A DNA stretch of 5,971 nt from Pseudomonadota bacterium (GTDB taxonomy: Bacteria; Pseudomonadota; Gammaproteobacteria; Burkholderiales; Sulfuriferulaceae), in assembly GCA_021794855.1 (NCBI GenBank), contig JAJYPZ010000086.1, positions 1-5,971 of the forward strand. The letters are read 5' to 3'. Under the pieces are notes generated by a model, which saw nothing but the letters and a program-made list of their open reading frames with translations, made no database searches and had not been told where the DNA came from. Both the position numbers and the translations under genes were made by a program. Positions 1 to 5,886 of the stretch are shown here, one piece after another. The first letter of the stretch is position 1, and every line of letters starts with the position of its first letter.

Positions 1-169
1 GTTTCCAAGCCATGTGCTCGACAAAACGGCTTTTGCCGCAACCGGTAGGTCCTTTAAGCATCATCGGCATGCGTACGGAATAAGCTGCTTCGTACAGTTC
101 CACTTCGTCGGCGACGGATCGGTAATACGGCTCGTGTTCGATTTTATACTGCTTGATGATGTCGCTCAT
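1..169 (-). CDS. cbbQ: CbbQ, MoxR-type AAA+ RuBisCO activase subunit (N-terminal part only)
   Basis: The first 56 codons are present; the rest lies beyond the left edge. The protein begins MSDIIKQYKIEHEPYYRSV and reaches a Walker A P-loop, GPTGCGKS, at about residues 40-47, where ATP binds. The N-terminus and P-loop spacing match the CbbQ/NirQ/NorQ family of AAA+ ATPases. In the known family, a CbbQ hexamer works in the cytoplasm with a CbbO adaptor (VWA domain) to remove inhibitory sugar phosphates from RuBisCO. That role is taken from the family. Placement directly after cbbS separates cbbQ from nirQ and norQ. The ATG at 167-169 is preceded by GGAG at 176-179 with a 6-nt spacer. The Walker B, sensor and arginine finger regions cannot be checked here. 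cbbO is expected next but is not seen. Confidence 0.9.
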   Translation of the reverse strand, partial: MSDIIKQYKIEHEPYYRSVADEVELYEAAYSVRMPMMLKGPTGCGKSRFVEHMAWK

Positions 170-202
170 TCCGGTCTCCATCTATCCATTTAGTCAATAC
201 AG

Positions 203-239
203 GGACGCAAAAAACCGCTATACGCAGTCGTTTGCGTCC
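203..239 (-). repeat. Intercistronic stem-loop 2 between cbbS and cbbQ
   Basis: GGACGCAAA at 203-211 and TTTGCGTCC at 231-239 are perfect 9 bp inverted copies around a 19-nt loop. In the minus-strand transcript the hairpin sits between the cbbS stop and the cbbQ start. No U-run follows it, so it is not a standard intrinsic terminator. A role in mRNA processing, 3' end protection or partial attenuation is inferred. Confidence 0.6.
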
Positions 240-254
240 GTGTTCGGGCAACCC

Positions 255-285
255 CTCACCACTGCACTGCGCCGCAGGTGGTGAG
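255..285 (-). repeat. Intercistronic stem-loop 1 just after cbbS
   Basis: CTCACCAC at 255-262 and GTGGTGAG at 278-285 form a perfect 8 bp stem with a 15-nt loop. It starts 13 bases past the cbbS stop codon in the minus-strand transcript. There is no following T-tract, so stabilisation of the cbbLS message or attenuation of cbbQ is more likely than a simple terminator. This role is inferred. Confidence 0.6.
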
Positions 286-298
286 AGAGGTGACGCCC

Positions 299-655
299 TT
301 AGACAGTTTTACCGCGGTAAATCACCATGGCCGTGCCCTGTGACTGGTTAAAATTGTTATAACCGATCAAGCGTACGTGGTTGTCCGGATTAGCCTTGTG
401 ACAAGCGTCGGCTTCGCCCAGAACCTTATCCACATCGGTTTCGCCGAACATAGGCAGTTTCCACATGTACCAGTAGGAATCCATTACATACTGGGGTTCA
501 ACATGCTCGATAGCCGGGTTCCAGCCTTTGGAAACCAGATATTCCACTTGCTTCTTGATTTCATCCTTAGTCATCGCTGGCAGGTAGGAAAAAGTCTCGA
601 ACTTGCGGCTGGCCGGATCGGACATACGCGATTTGTAATCCATTACTTCACTCAT
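299..655 (-). CDS. cbbS: RuBisCO small subunit, form IA
   Basis: This 118-residue protein has the usual length of the family. It is the small subunit of the L8S8 enzyme ribulose-1,5-bisphosphate carboxylase/oxygenase, capping the large-subunit octamer in the cytoplasm. Visible signatures are ETFSYLP (20-26), the family hallmark [11 protein letters not shown] (61-71), HVRLIGYN (93-100) and a C-terminal YRGKTV. The N-terminal stretch around MSDPASR (11-17) looks like the short insertion that I recall separating non-carboxysomal (IAq) from carboxysomal (IAc) small subunits. That agrees with the downstream cbbQ and the absence of carboxysome shell genes here. The ATG at 653-655 has a strong AAGGAG at 661-666 with a 5-nt spacer. 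It lies 63 bases after the cbbL stop, in the same operon, and is followed by two hairpins before cbbQ. Confidence 0.98.
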   Translation of the reverse strand: MSEVMDYKSRMSDPASRKFETFSYLPAMTKDEIKKQVEYLVSKGWNPAIEHVEPQYVMDSYWYMWKLPMFGETDVDKVLGEADACHKANPDNHVRLIGYNNFNQSQGTAMVIYRGKTV

Positions 656-683
656 AATTGCTCCTTAAATTAGGCGGTTCTGC

Positions 684-711
684 CCCGGATAATGCAAACG
701 CACAGTCCGGG
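684..711 (-). repeat. Short stem-loop between cbbL and cbbS
   Basis: CCCGGA at 684-689 and TCCGGG at 706-711 form a 6 bp GC-rich stem with a 16-nt loop in the 63-base gap after the cbbL stop. No T-run follows, and the cbbS ribosome binding site lies just beyond. It may protect or process the cbbL message, but the stem is short enough to be partly chance. Confidence 0.35.
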
Positions 712-718
712 ATCAACA

Positions 719-2140
719 TTATTTGTGTGCGACGTCCAGTTTGTCGACGGTATCGAATTCAAACTTGATCTCTTTCCATGTTTCCATGGCGATCTTGAGT
801 TCCGGGCTGCTTTCCGCTGCTTTTTGCAGGATTGCTTTGCCTTCCTTCTCGATGGCGATGCCCTGGTTGCGGGCAGACACGCAAGCTTCCAGCGCAACTC
901 GGTTGGCTGCGGCACCTGCTGCGTTACCCCAGGGGTGACCCAGCGTACCGCCGCCGAATTGCAGAACGGAATCGTCGCCGAAGATGGCAACCAGTGCCGG
1001 CATGTGCCAGACGTGGATACCACCCGAAGCGACAGGCAATACGCCGGGCATGGAACCCCAGTCCTGATCGAAGAAAATACCGCGATTGCGATCTTCCTTG
1101 ATGAATTCGTCGCGCATGATGTCGATCCAGCCCAGAGTCGCTTCGCGGTCGCCTTCCAGCTTGCCGACTACGGTGCCGGAGTGCAGGTGGTCGCCGCCCG
1201 ACAAGCGCAACACTTTGGAGAGGACGCGAAAGTGAATACCGTGATGCGGATTACGGTCGAGCACGGCGTGCATGGCACGGTGGATGTGCAACAGCATACC
1301 GTTGTTGCGGCACCAGTTAGCCAAACCGGTATTCGCGGTCAAACCGCCGGTCAGATAATCGTGCATGATGATCGGTGCGCCGATTTCCTTGGCGAATTCC
1401 GCCCGCTTGTACATTTCTTCCGGAGTAGGCGCAGTAACGTTCAGGTAGTGACCTTTACGCTCGCCGGTTTCGCGCTCAGCCTTGAGCGTTGCTTCGTGCA
1501 CGAATTCGAAACGGTCGCGCCAGCGCATGAACGGCTGGCTATTGACGTTTTCGTCGTCCTTGGTGAAATCCAGACCGCCGCGCAGGCACTCGTACACAGC
1601 GCGACCGTAGTTCTTGGCGGACAGGCCGAGCTTGGGTTTGATGGTACAACCCAGCAAAGGACGGCCGTACTTGTTCATTTTGTCGCGTTCGACCTGGATG
1701 CCCTGAGGAGGTCCGCCGCAGGTTTTAACATAGGCGATAGGGAAGCGAATATCTTCGAGACGCAAAGCGCGCAAGGCCTTAAAGCCGAACACGTTACCGA
1801 CCAGCGAGGTCAGCACGTTAACGACCGACCCCTCCTCGAACAGATCGATCGGATAGGCTACAAAAGCATAAAAGCAGGTATCGTCGCCGGGCACGTCTTC
1901 AATTCGATACGCGCGGCCTTTGTAATAGTCCAGATCGGTCAGCAGATCGGTCCAAACAGTGGTCCAGGTACCGGTTGACGATTCAGCCGCAACGGCGGCA
2001 GCCACTTCTTCGCGATCGACTCCAGGCTGGGGAGTGATTTTGAAACACGCGAGAATATCGGTATCCAGAGGGGTATATTGCGGCGTCCAATAGGTTTGCC
2101 GGTACTCTTTCACACCGGCGTTATAGGTCTTGACTGCCAT
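719..2140 (-). CDS. cbbL: RuBisCO large subunit, form IA
   Basis: This 473-residue catalytic subunit of ribulose-1,5-bisphosphate carboxylase/oxygenase performs CO2 fixation in the Calvin cycle. The length is exactly typical of form IA. Numbering from MAVKTYNAG, the N-terminal domain carries E53, T58-W59 and N116. The barrel carries K168 and K170 in the TIKPK motif, the carbamylated lysine K194 with metal ligands D196 and E197 in [11 protein letters not shown]287-R288, H320, the loop-6 lysine K327 in VVGKLEG, and S372 in [13 protein letters not shown]. These match spinach K201, D203, E204, H294, H327, K334 and S379 with a constant offset of 7, so the active site appears complete. An in-frame ATG at 2173 would add 11 residues ([11 protein letters not shown]). 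I reject it because AAGGAG at 2147-2152 sits 6 nt before the ATG at 2138-2140. The gene is first in the cbbLSQ operon and divergent from cbbR. Confidence 0.99.
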   Translation of the reverse strand: MAVKTYNAGVKEYRQTYWTPQYTPLDTDILACFKITPQPGVDREEVAAAVAAESSTGTWTTVWTDLLTDLDYYKGRAYRIEDVPGDDTCFYAFVAYPIDLFEEGSVVNVLTSLVGNVFGFKALRALRLEDIRFPIAYVKTCGGPPQGIQVERDKMNKYGRPLLGCTIKPKLGLSAKNYGRAVYECLRGGLDFTKDDENVNSQPFMRWRDRFEFVHEATLKAERETGERKGHYLNVTAPTPEEMYKRAEFAKEIGAPIIMHDYLTGGLTANTGLANWCRNNGMLLHIHRAMHAVLDRNPHHGIHFRVLSKVLRLSGGDHLHSGTVVGKLEGDREATLGWIDIMRDEFIKEDRNRGIFFDQDWGSMPGVLPVASGGIHVWHMPALVAIFGDDSVLQFGGGTLGHPWGNAAGAAANRVALEACVSARNQGIAIEKEGKAILQKAAESSPELKIAMETWKEIKFEFDTVDKLDVAHK

Positions 2141-2146
2141 TGCAAA

Positions 2147-2152
2147 CTCCTT
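2147..2152 (-). promoter_or_regulatory. Ribosome binding site fixing the cbbL start
   Basis: AAGGAG on the minus strand lies 6 nt before the ATG at 2138-2140. It favours the 473-residue form of CbbL over an in-frame start 33 bases upstream. Confidence 0.85.
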
Positions 2153-2212
2153 GTTAAAGATTAAGAAAGCCATCAGATGGACGGCGTTTTAGCCCATTTC
2201 GAGCAAACCATC

Positions 2213-2240
2213 ATTGTACGCATTGGATACCATAAACAAA
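2213..2240 (-). promoter_or_regulatory. Candidate cbbL promoter (sigma70-like, weak -35)
   Basis: On the minus strand TACAAT (2213-2218) matches 5 of 6 of the -10 consensus. The best -35 is poor: TTTGTT (2235-2240, 16-nt spacer) or TTGTTT (2234-2239, 15-nt spacer). A weak -35 is normal for promoters that need a LysR-type activator. Transcription would begin near 2206, giving a leader of about 65 nt. TTTACA further upstream (+ strand 2255-2260) is a better -35 but has no good -10 at 16-18 nt. Confidence 0.4.
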
Positions 2241-2262
2241 TTTTAATTTTTTAATGTAAACG

Positions 2263-2278
2263 ATAGATATTTATCTAT
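2263..2278. promoter_or_regulatory. Palindrome, candidate CbbR operator
   Basis: ATAGATA-TT-TATCTAT is a perfect 7 bp inverted repeat in the AT-rich cbbL/cbbR divergent region. Its centre, 2270.5, is about 64 bases upstream of the cbbL start point estimated from the candidate -10. That is where LysR-type regulators classically place their recognition half-site. Its right end is 24 bases before the cbbR ATG, so binding there could also repress cbbR. I did not find the TNA-N7-TNA spacing often quoted for CbbR inside this palindrome. Confidence 0.5.
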
Positions 2279-2302
2279 GATATATTTCCTATTTTTGATC
2301 AG

Positions 2303-3265
2303 ATGAAACATGCCACCCTACGCCAATTAAAAGTCTTTGAGTCGGTAGCGAGGAATTTAAGTTATACGCGCGCAGCTGAAGAACTCCATCTCACGCAACC
2401 AACCGTATCGATACAGCTCAAGCAATTGACCGATATCGTCGGCTTTCCGCTGCTGGAACAAATCGGCAAACGCATCTTCCTGACCGAATTAGGCAAGGAA
2501 TTGCTAAAAGTCGCTCGTGCAACCTTCGACAATTTTTCGCGCTTCGAAATGCTGGTATCCGATATAAAAGGTGTAAAAGCGGGAAAATTAAGGGTGACAG
2601 TGATTACGACCGCCAAATATTTCGTACCGCGCCTGCTCGGCTCTTTTTACAAGCGCTACCCGGGAATCGAAGTATTTCTCACCGTCACCAATCGGGAAAG
2701 AGTATTGCAGCGGCTTGCCAACAACGAAGACGATTTGTATATACTCGGCCAGCCCCCCGAACACATGGACGTCCATGCCGAAATGTTTCTGGAAAATCCG
2801 CTGGTAGTCGTGGCGGCTTGCGATCATCCGCTTGCCGGTCAAACCGGCATCCCTATCGGACGTATAGCCGAAGAACCTTTTCTGATGCGCGAACAAGGCT
2901 CGGGCACACGCTTGTCCGCCCAGCGCTTTTTTGGCGACAGGGGAATGCAGCTTAAAATCCGGATGGAACTCGGCAGCAATGAAGCGATCAAACTTGCTGT
3001 AGCCGGCGGACTGGGAATCGCCGTGATCTCCGCGCACACACTGGCTCTGGAAAGAAACAGCGAAGAATTATCCATTCTGGACGTAGAAGGATTTCCGATT
3101 CGCCGCCAGTGGTACCTCGCTTATCCTGCCGGCAAACAGCTGACTGTAGTCAGCAGCGCTTTCAGGGATTTTCTGAAAGAGGAAAGCCGCGCCGTAGCGA
3201 ACCGTTATCTGGCCGGCATCCCGGGATTTTTACCGGTAATGTCCAACACGGATCTGCCGGAATAA
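2303..3265 (+). CDS. cbbR: CbbR, LysR-type regulator of the Calvin cycle operon
   Basis: The 320-residue length is usual for the LysR family. The N-terminus, MKHATLRQLKVFESVARN, leads into a winged helix-turn-helix with the recognition region TRAAEELHLTQPTVSIQLKQL (22-42). A linker helix follows to about residue 90. The two-lobed effector domain spans roughly 93-300 and includes REQGSGTR (196-203) and GSNEAIKLAVAGGLGIAVIS (224-243), both typical of the ligand-binding cleft. Family members activate the divergent cbb operon and sense metabolites such as phosphorylated sugars or nucleotides. The effector here is unknown. Divergent placement against cbbL supports CbbR over other LysR proteins such as CysB types. 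The start follows the conserved N-terminus, although there is no clear Shine-Dalgarno sequence before it, which suggests low translation. The 3' tail beyond about residue 300 (RYLAGIPGFL onward) is probably variable. Confidence 0.95.
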   Translation: MKHATLRQLKVFESVARNLSYTRAAEELHLTQPTVSIQLKQLTDIVGFPLLEQIGKRIFLTELGKELLKVARATFDNFSRFEMLVSDIKGVKAGKLRVTVITTAKYFVPRLLGSFYKRYPGIEVFLTVTNRERVLQRLANNEDDLYILGQPPEHMDVHAEMFLENPLVVVAACDHPLAGQTGIPIGRIAEEPFLMREQGSGTRLSAQRFFGDRGMQLKIRMELGSNEAIKLAVAGGLGIAVISAHTLALERNSEELSILDVEGFPIRRQWYLAYPAGKQLTVVSSAFRDFLKEESRAVANRYLAGIPGFLPVMSNTDLPE

Positions 3266-3368
3266 TCGGATACGTTTTCCACTCAAATGAGTTTACAGGC
3301 ATGATCACACCCTACCCGTCGCCCCCTGATACGCTCCCGAATCAAACTCGGTTTTGTCCTGGACGGCC

Positions 3369-4931
3369 ATGATAAACCGCCCATTCGACATCGAAACCGA
3401 GCCCAGTTTACGACATGCTATCGAGCTTGCTCCGGAAAATGCCGCCAACTATGAAAAACTCGCGCTACTGCTCGAAATATCGGGCCGCAGGAATGAAGCA
3501 GAACACTTTCGCCGGGCGGCCGTTTCGCGCAACGCCGCCTCGCAGCAGTTACGCCTGAATCTGGCCGACCACCTTGCCGACTCGCATAAGGAAGAAGATC
3601 TCGCAGAAGCAAAAGCAATCTATCTCGATGCGCTCAATTCGACGCCGACCCATTATGCGGCATGGAACAATTTAGCCAAGCTGCTCTTTAAAACCGGCTA
3701 TACCTCCGCAGCTCAAACCGCATATTCTGCGGCAATCGCGTATTGCCCAGATGACGCGAAGCTGCATGCCAATCTGGCCCAGGTTTTGCTCTACCGGGAA
3801 GAATCGGATGCCGCCGAAAAGCATTTTATCGAGGCGCTGGCTCTTGATCCTGCGCTGACCGAAGCCCATCAGGGGCTTGCCTGCATTTTTTACAGAAAAA
3901 ACGATGAAGAAAAAGCTCGCTACCATCGGGATAAAGGTTACGGCGGCCAAGCCATCGTCACGTCAGCCTGGCACGGCCATAATAAACCGGTACCCTTGCT
4001 GATATTGGCCTCGGCGATGGAAGGCAATCTGCCCTGGCGATTGCTGACAGACGACGCTCTGTTCCAGAGTACGGTTGCAACCGTCGAATATTTGGATCGC
4101 CCGCAAAAACTGGATCTTGCCAGCTATCGTTTGATTTTCAATGTCATAGGCGATGCCGATCTATGCATGACCGGGCTCGAAATGGCAAACAATCTGGCAG
4201 CAAAAGCCTCTGCACCCGTAATAAATATGCCCGCTGCCGTACTCAGGACCGGACGGCTGGAAAATTCCCTGCGACTGTCACGATTGCCCGGAGTGAAAAC
4301 GCCTCGCATGACGGCCATTTCCAAAACCGATCTCGGCTCTGGTTCGGCTATGCAGAAATTGACGGAGAACGGCTTGGCCTTTCCTCTCTTGATGCGCGCG
4401 CCCGGCTTCCATGGCGGTCATCATTTCGTGCGGATCGAATCGCCCGATAAATTGCATGAAATCGCGCAGGGTCTGCCCGGCGATTCATTGCTGGCCATGG
4501 AATGGCTGGATTCCCGAAATGATGACGCGCTATTCAGGAAATATCGCGTCATGGCGATCGATGGCGTGTTATATCCGTTACATATGGCCGTATCGGCGCA
4601 ATGGAAAGTACATTATTTCAGTTCAGATATGGCAGACAATTTGTCGTATCGCGCACAAGAGCAAGCATTCCTGGAGGATTTTACCGCCGCAATGGGCGAA
4701 AAAGCCCTATCTGCACTGGAGCAGATCGCGCAAACACTGGAACTGGATTATTGCGGCATCGATTTCGGCCTGGACAAATCCGGCCGGGTTTTGTTGTACG
4801 AAGCGAATGCTACGATGGCGATCGTCCCGCCCGGCCATGAAAAACACTGGGACTATAAACGCGCAAGCATAGATAAAGCTTTGGCCGCCGTAAAAAAAAT
4901 GTTTGCAAAACGAATAGTCCCGCCTGCTTGA
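3369..4931 (+). CDS. TPR-repeat protein fused to an ATP-grasp ligase-like domain, function unknown
   Basis: Using the ATG at 3369 this encodes 520 residues. A TTG at 3354 would add five (MSWTA), but only the ATG has a plausible if weak site, GGA at 3361-3363. About five tetratricopeptide repeats occupy residues 22-190; the clearest are 94-127 and 128-161 (HANLAQVLLYREESDAAEKH). A pre-ATP-grasp-like segment follows, with FNVIGDAD (257-264), PVINMP (283-288) and LPGVKTPR (306-313). The C-terminal part resembles ATP-grasp ligases of the RimK/glutathione synthase type. It has FPLLMRAPGFHGGHHF (338-353) as a nucleotide-binding strand and Gly-rich loop, FRKYRVMAIDG (389-399), and a metal-binding pattern D465 in CGIDFGLD with E478 and N480 in YEANATM. 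ATP-grasp enzymes join a carboxylate to an amine through an acyl phosphate. The substrate cannot be told from sequence, and the TPRs probably bind a protein partner. There is no signal peptide, so it is likely cytoplasmic. It follows cbbR after 103 bases with no clear terminator or promoter between, so co-transcription is possible. Confidence 0.85.
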   Translation: MINRPFDIETEPSLRHAIELAPENAANYEKLALLLEISGRRNEAEHFRRAAVSRNAASQQLRLNLADHLADSHKEEDLAEAKAIYLDALNSTPTHYAAWNNLAKLLFKTGYTSAAQTAYSAAIAYCPDDAKLHANLAQVLLYREESDAAEKHFIEALALDPALTEAHQGLACIFYRKNDEEKARYHRDKGYGGQAIVTSAWHGHNKPVPLLILASAMEGNLPWRLLTDDALFQSTVATVEYLDRPQKLDLASYRLIFNVIGDADLCMTGLEMANNLAAKASAPVINMPAAVLRTGRLENSLRLSRLPGVKTPRMTAISKTDLGSGSAMQKLTENGLAFPLLMRAPGFHGGHHFVRIESPDKLHEIAQGLPGDSLLAMEWLDSRNDDALFRKYRVMAIDGVLYPLHMAVSAQWKVHYFSSDMADNLSYRAQEQAFLEDFTAAMGEKALSALEQIAQTLELDYCGIDFGLDKSGRVLLYEANATMAIVPPGHEKHWDYKRASIDKALAAVKKMFAKRIVPPA

Positions 4932-4974
4932 CGCGCCCAACCGAAAGACTGCTTGCCGATCCCTTTATTTGATA

Positions 4975-5643
4975 TTAAACCTGCATATTGACGGCATTAC
5001 CGCTTGAACTCGCACCCTGAAGATTCTGCGCCAGCAATTGCAGGAAACCTGTAAGCGACGCCGGATTGCCTGTTGCCCCCTGAGCGCTCAGCAAACCTTG
5101 ATAGCTTTGCTGCAACGCGGCATCAGCGGAATTCGACGAGCCCGACGAACCTGCTGGGGCGGAGGTGGCAGATGAAGACAGTTGCTGGATCAGACTTTGC
5201 AACTTCCCCTCCATCCCGCCGCCGTGATGAAAATGATGGCCGTGTCCGGTTGCCGCGCTTACTCCAGCCATACCTGTCACTCCCGACACGGCACTGCTGG
5301 CGCTGACCGCAAGCTGCGCCGCTTGTGAGGTATGTCCGTTCTGAGATTGCAACGACGCAAACAGGTTTTGCATGAACGCATTCAATGCCTGCTGGGGGCT
5401 CTGGGCAGAAGCCGAACCTGCTGCGGCACTGGTCGCAGCAATTCCGGAAGGAGTGCCTGTTCCGAGAGTAGTCAACGCCTGCTTGATTGCAGAAGCAAAA
5501 GTACCTCCTTGCGCAACCCCATTTGCCTGCGAAATGGCACCGCTGGCACCGACATTTATAGCAGCAGGTTGAAGTGCGGATTGTTGGCCGATCTGTGCCA
5601 GCAAGGCACTGTTGTAATATCCGTTTTGGATTGCGCCTATCAT
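4975..5643 (-). CDS. Almost charge-free Ala/Ser/Gly/Gln-rich protein with His cluster, unknown function
   Basis: I do not recognise a named family for this 222-residue protein. It has only four charged residues apart from histidine (K54, D174, E145, K147) and no Arg, Cys or Trp. A metal-ligand-like cluster, GHGHHFHHGGG, lies at 133-143. Three amphipathic helical stretches look alike: ALNAFMQNLFASLQSQ (86-101), KLQSLIQQLSSS (147-158) and SLTGFLQLLAQNLQGASSSG (196-215). They are separated by Ser/Ala/Gly-rich linkers. There is no N-terminal signal peptide or transmembrane segment. The composition recalls secreted or self-assembling surface proteins, but that is inference only. The ATG at 5641-5643 has GGAG at 5649-5652 with a 5-nt spacer, which supports a real gene. 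It converges on the TPR/ATP-grasp gene with 43 bases between the stops and no obvious shared terminator hairpin. Confidence 0.8.
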   Translation of the reverse strand: MIGAIQNGYYNSALLAQIGQQSALQPAAINVGASGAISQANGVAQGGTFASAIKQALTTLGTGTPSGIAATSAAAGSASAQSPQQALNAFMQNLFASLQSQNGHTSQAAQLAVSASSAVSGVTGMAGVSAATGHGHHFHHGGGMEGKLQSLIQQLSSSATSAPAGSSGSSNSADAALQQSYQGLLSAQGATGNPASLTGFLQLLAQNLQGASSSGNAVNMQV

Positions 5644-5684
5644 GCTAACTCCAATTCTTTCTTGTTCAAAAAACAGCTATTAAA

Positions 5685-5699
5685 GCAAGATTACTCCCG
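5685..5699 (-). promoter_or_regulatory. Possible sigma54 (-24/-12) promoter of the His-cluster gene
   Basis: Read on the minus strand, CGGGAGTAATCTTGC has GG and GC ten bases apart and ends in TTGC followed by T. This matches the two invariant dinucleotides and the -12 TTGCW block of sigma54 promoters, but CACG of the -24 block is not conserved. It lies about 42 bases upstream of the start codon, and no convincing sigma70 promoter was found nearby. It could be chance. Confidence 0.25.
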
Positions 5700-5745
5700 C
5701 TTCGCGCTGGACAATTCCCTGATCAGGCTTGCTAACCCCCGTCTA

Positions 5746-5806
5746 TTCCAAGTTTGTTATTCTGCAACACCTGAAACATTACCTAAAAATTCAACCAAAC
5801 TTGGAA
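5746..5806. repeat. Perfect 11 bp inverted repeat with 39-nt spacer
   Basis: TTCCAAGTTTG at 5746-5756 is exactly mirrored by CAAACTTGGAA at 5796-5806. The repeat lies in the 243-base non-coding gap, 100-160 bases upstream of the His-cluster gene and about 80 bases past the stop of the proline-rich gene. It could be a long-loop RNA stem, a paired operator or a remnant mobile-element end. No T-run follows on the minus strand, so it is not a standard terminator. Confidence 0.55.
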
Positions 5807-5831
5807 CCAATGTTATTTGTAATTTGAGCAC

Positions 5832-5855
5832 AAAACCCTTTCCGGGATTAGTTTT
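5832..5855 (-). terminator. Weak candidate terminator after the proline-rich gene
   Basis: On the minus strand AAAA, a bulge, CCC, loop GGAAA, GGG and TTTT follow one another 32 bases after the stop codon. The GC stem is only 3 bp, so this is weak. The layout is similar on both strands. Confidence 0.25.
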
Positions 5856-5886
5856 ACGCTAACAACTGCAACAAAGGGGCGTATTC

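Noticed and set aside
670..1023. Minus-strand open frame overlapping the 3' end of cbbL in another frame
   Set aside because: It overlaps conserved RuBisCO coding sequence and encodes a low-complexity, basic, domain-free product.
692..1978. Long plus-strand open frame (428 codons) antisense to cbbL
   Set aside because: It lies wholly opposite the unmistakable cbbL gene apart from a few bases. Its product has no recognisable domain, and its openness is explained by cbbL codon bias.
2141..2173. Upstream in-frame ATG extending CbbL by 11 residues
   Set aside because: The family N-terminus starts at MAVKTYN, and a strong ribosome binding site lies immediately before that ATG.
2170..2180. CCATC-A-GATGG palindrome in the cbbL leader
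   Set aside because: A one-base loop cannot fold as drawn and the repeat is short enough to arise by chance.
3281..3292. ACTCA-AA-TGAGT palindrome after cbbR as a terminator
   Set aside because: The loop is only 2 nt, the stem is 5 bp and no T-run follows.
3354..3368. TTG start for the TPR/ATP-grasp gene
   Set aside because: There is no ribosome binding site before it. The ATG 15 bases downstream is preferred, although both signals are weak.
4892..4899. Run of eight A residues near the end of the TPR/ATP-grasp gene as a phase-variation tract
   Set aside because: It lies about a dozen codons from the stop and encodes ordinary lysines. A slip would change only the extreme C-terminus.
5332..5862. 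Plus-strand open frame of 176 codons opposite and beyond the His-cluster gene
   Set aside because: Its first half mirrors the well-supported minus-strand gene, its second half runs through non-coding AT-rich sequence, and the product has no recognisable motif.
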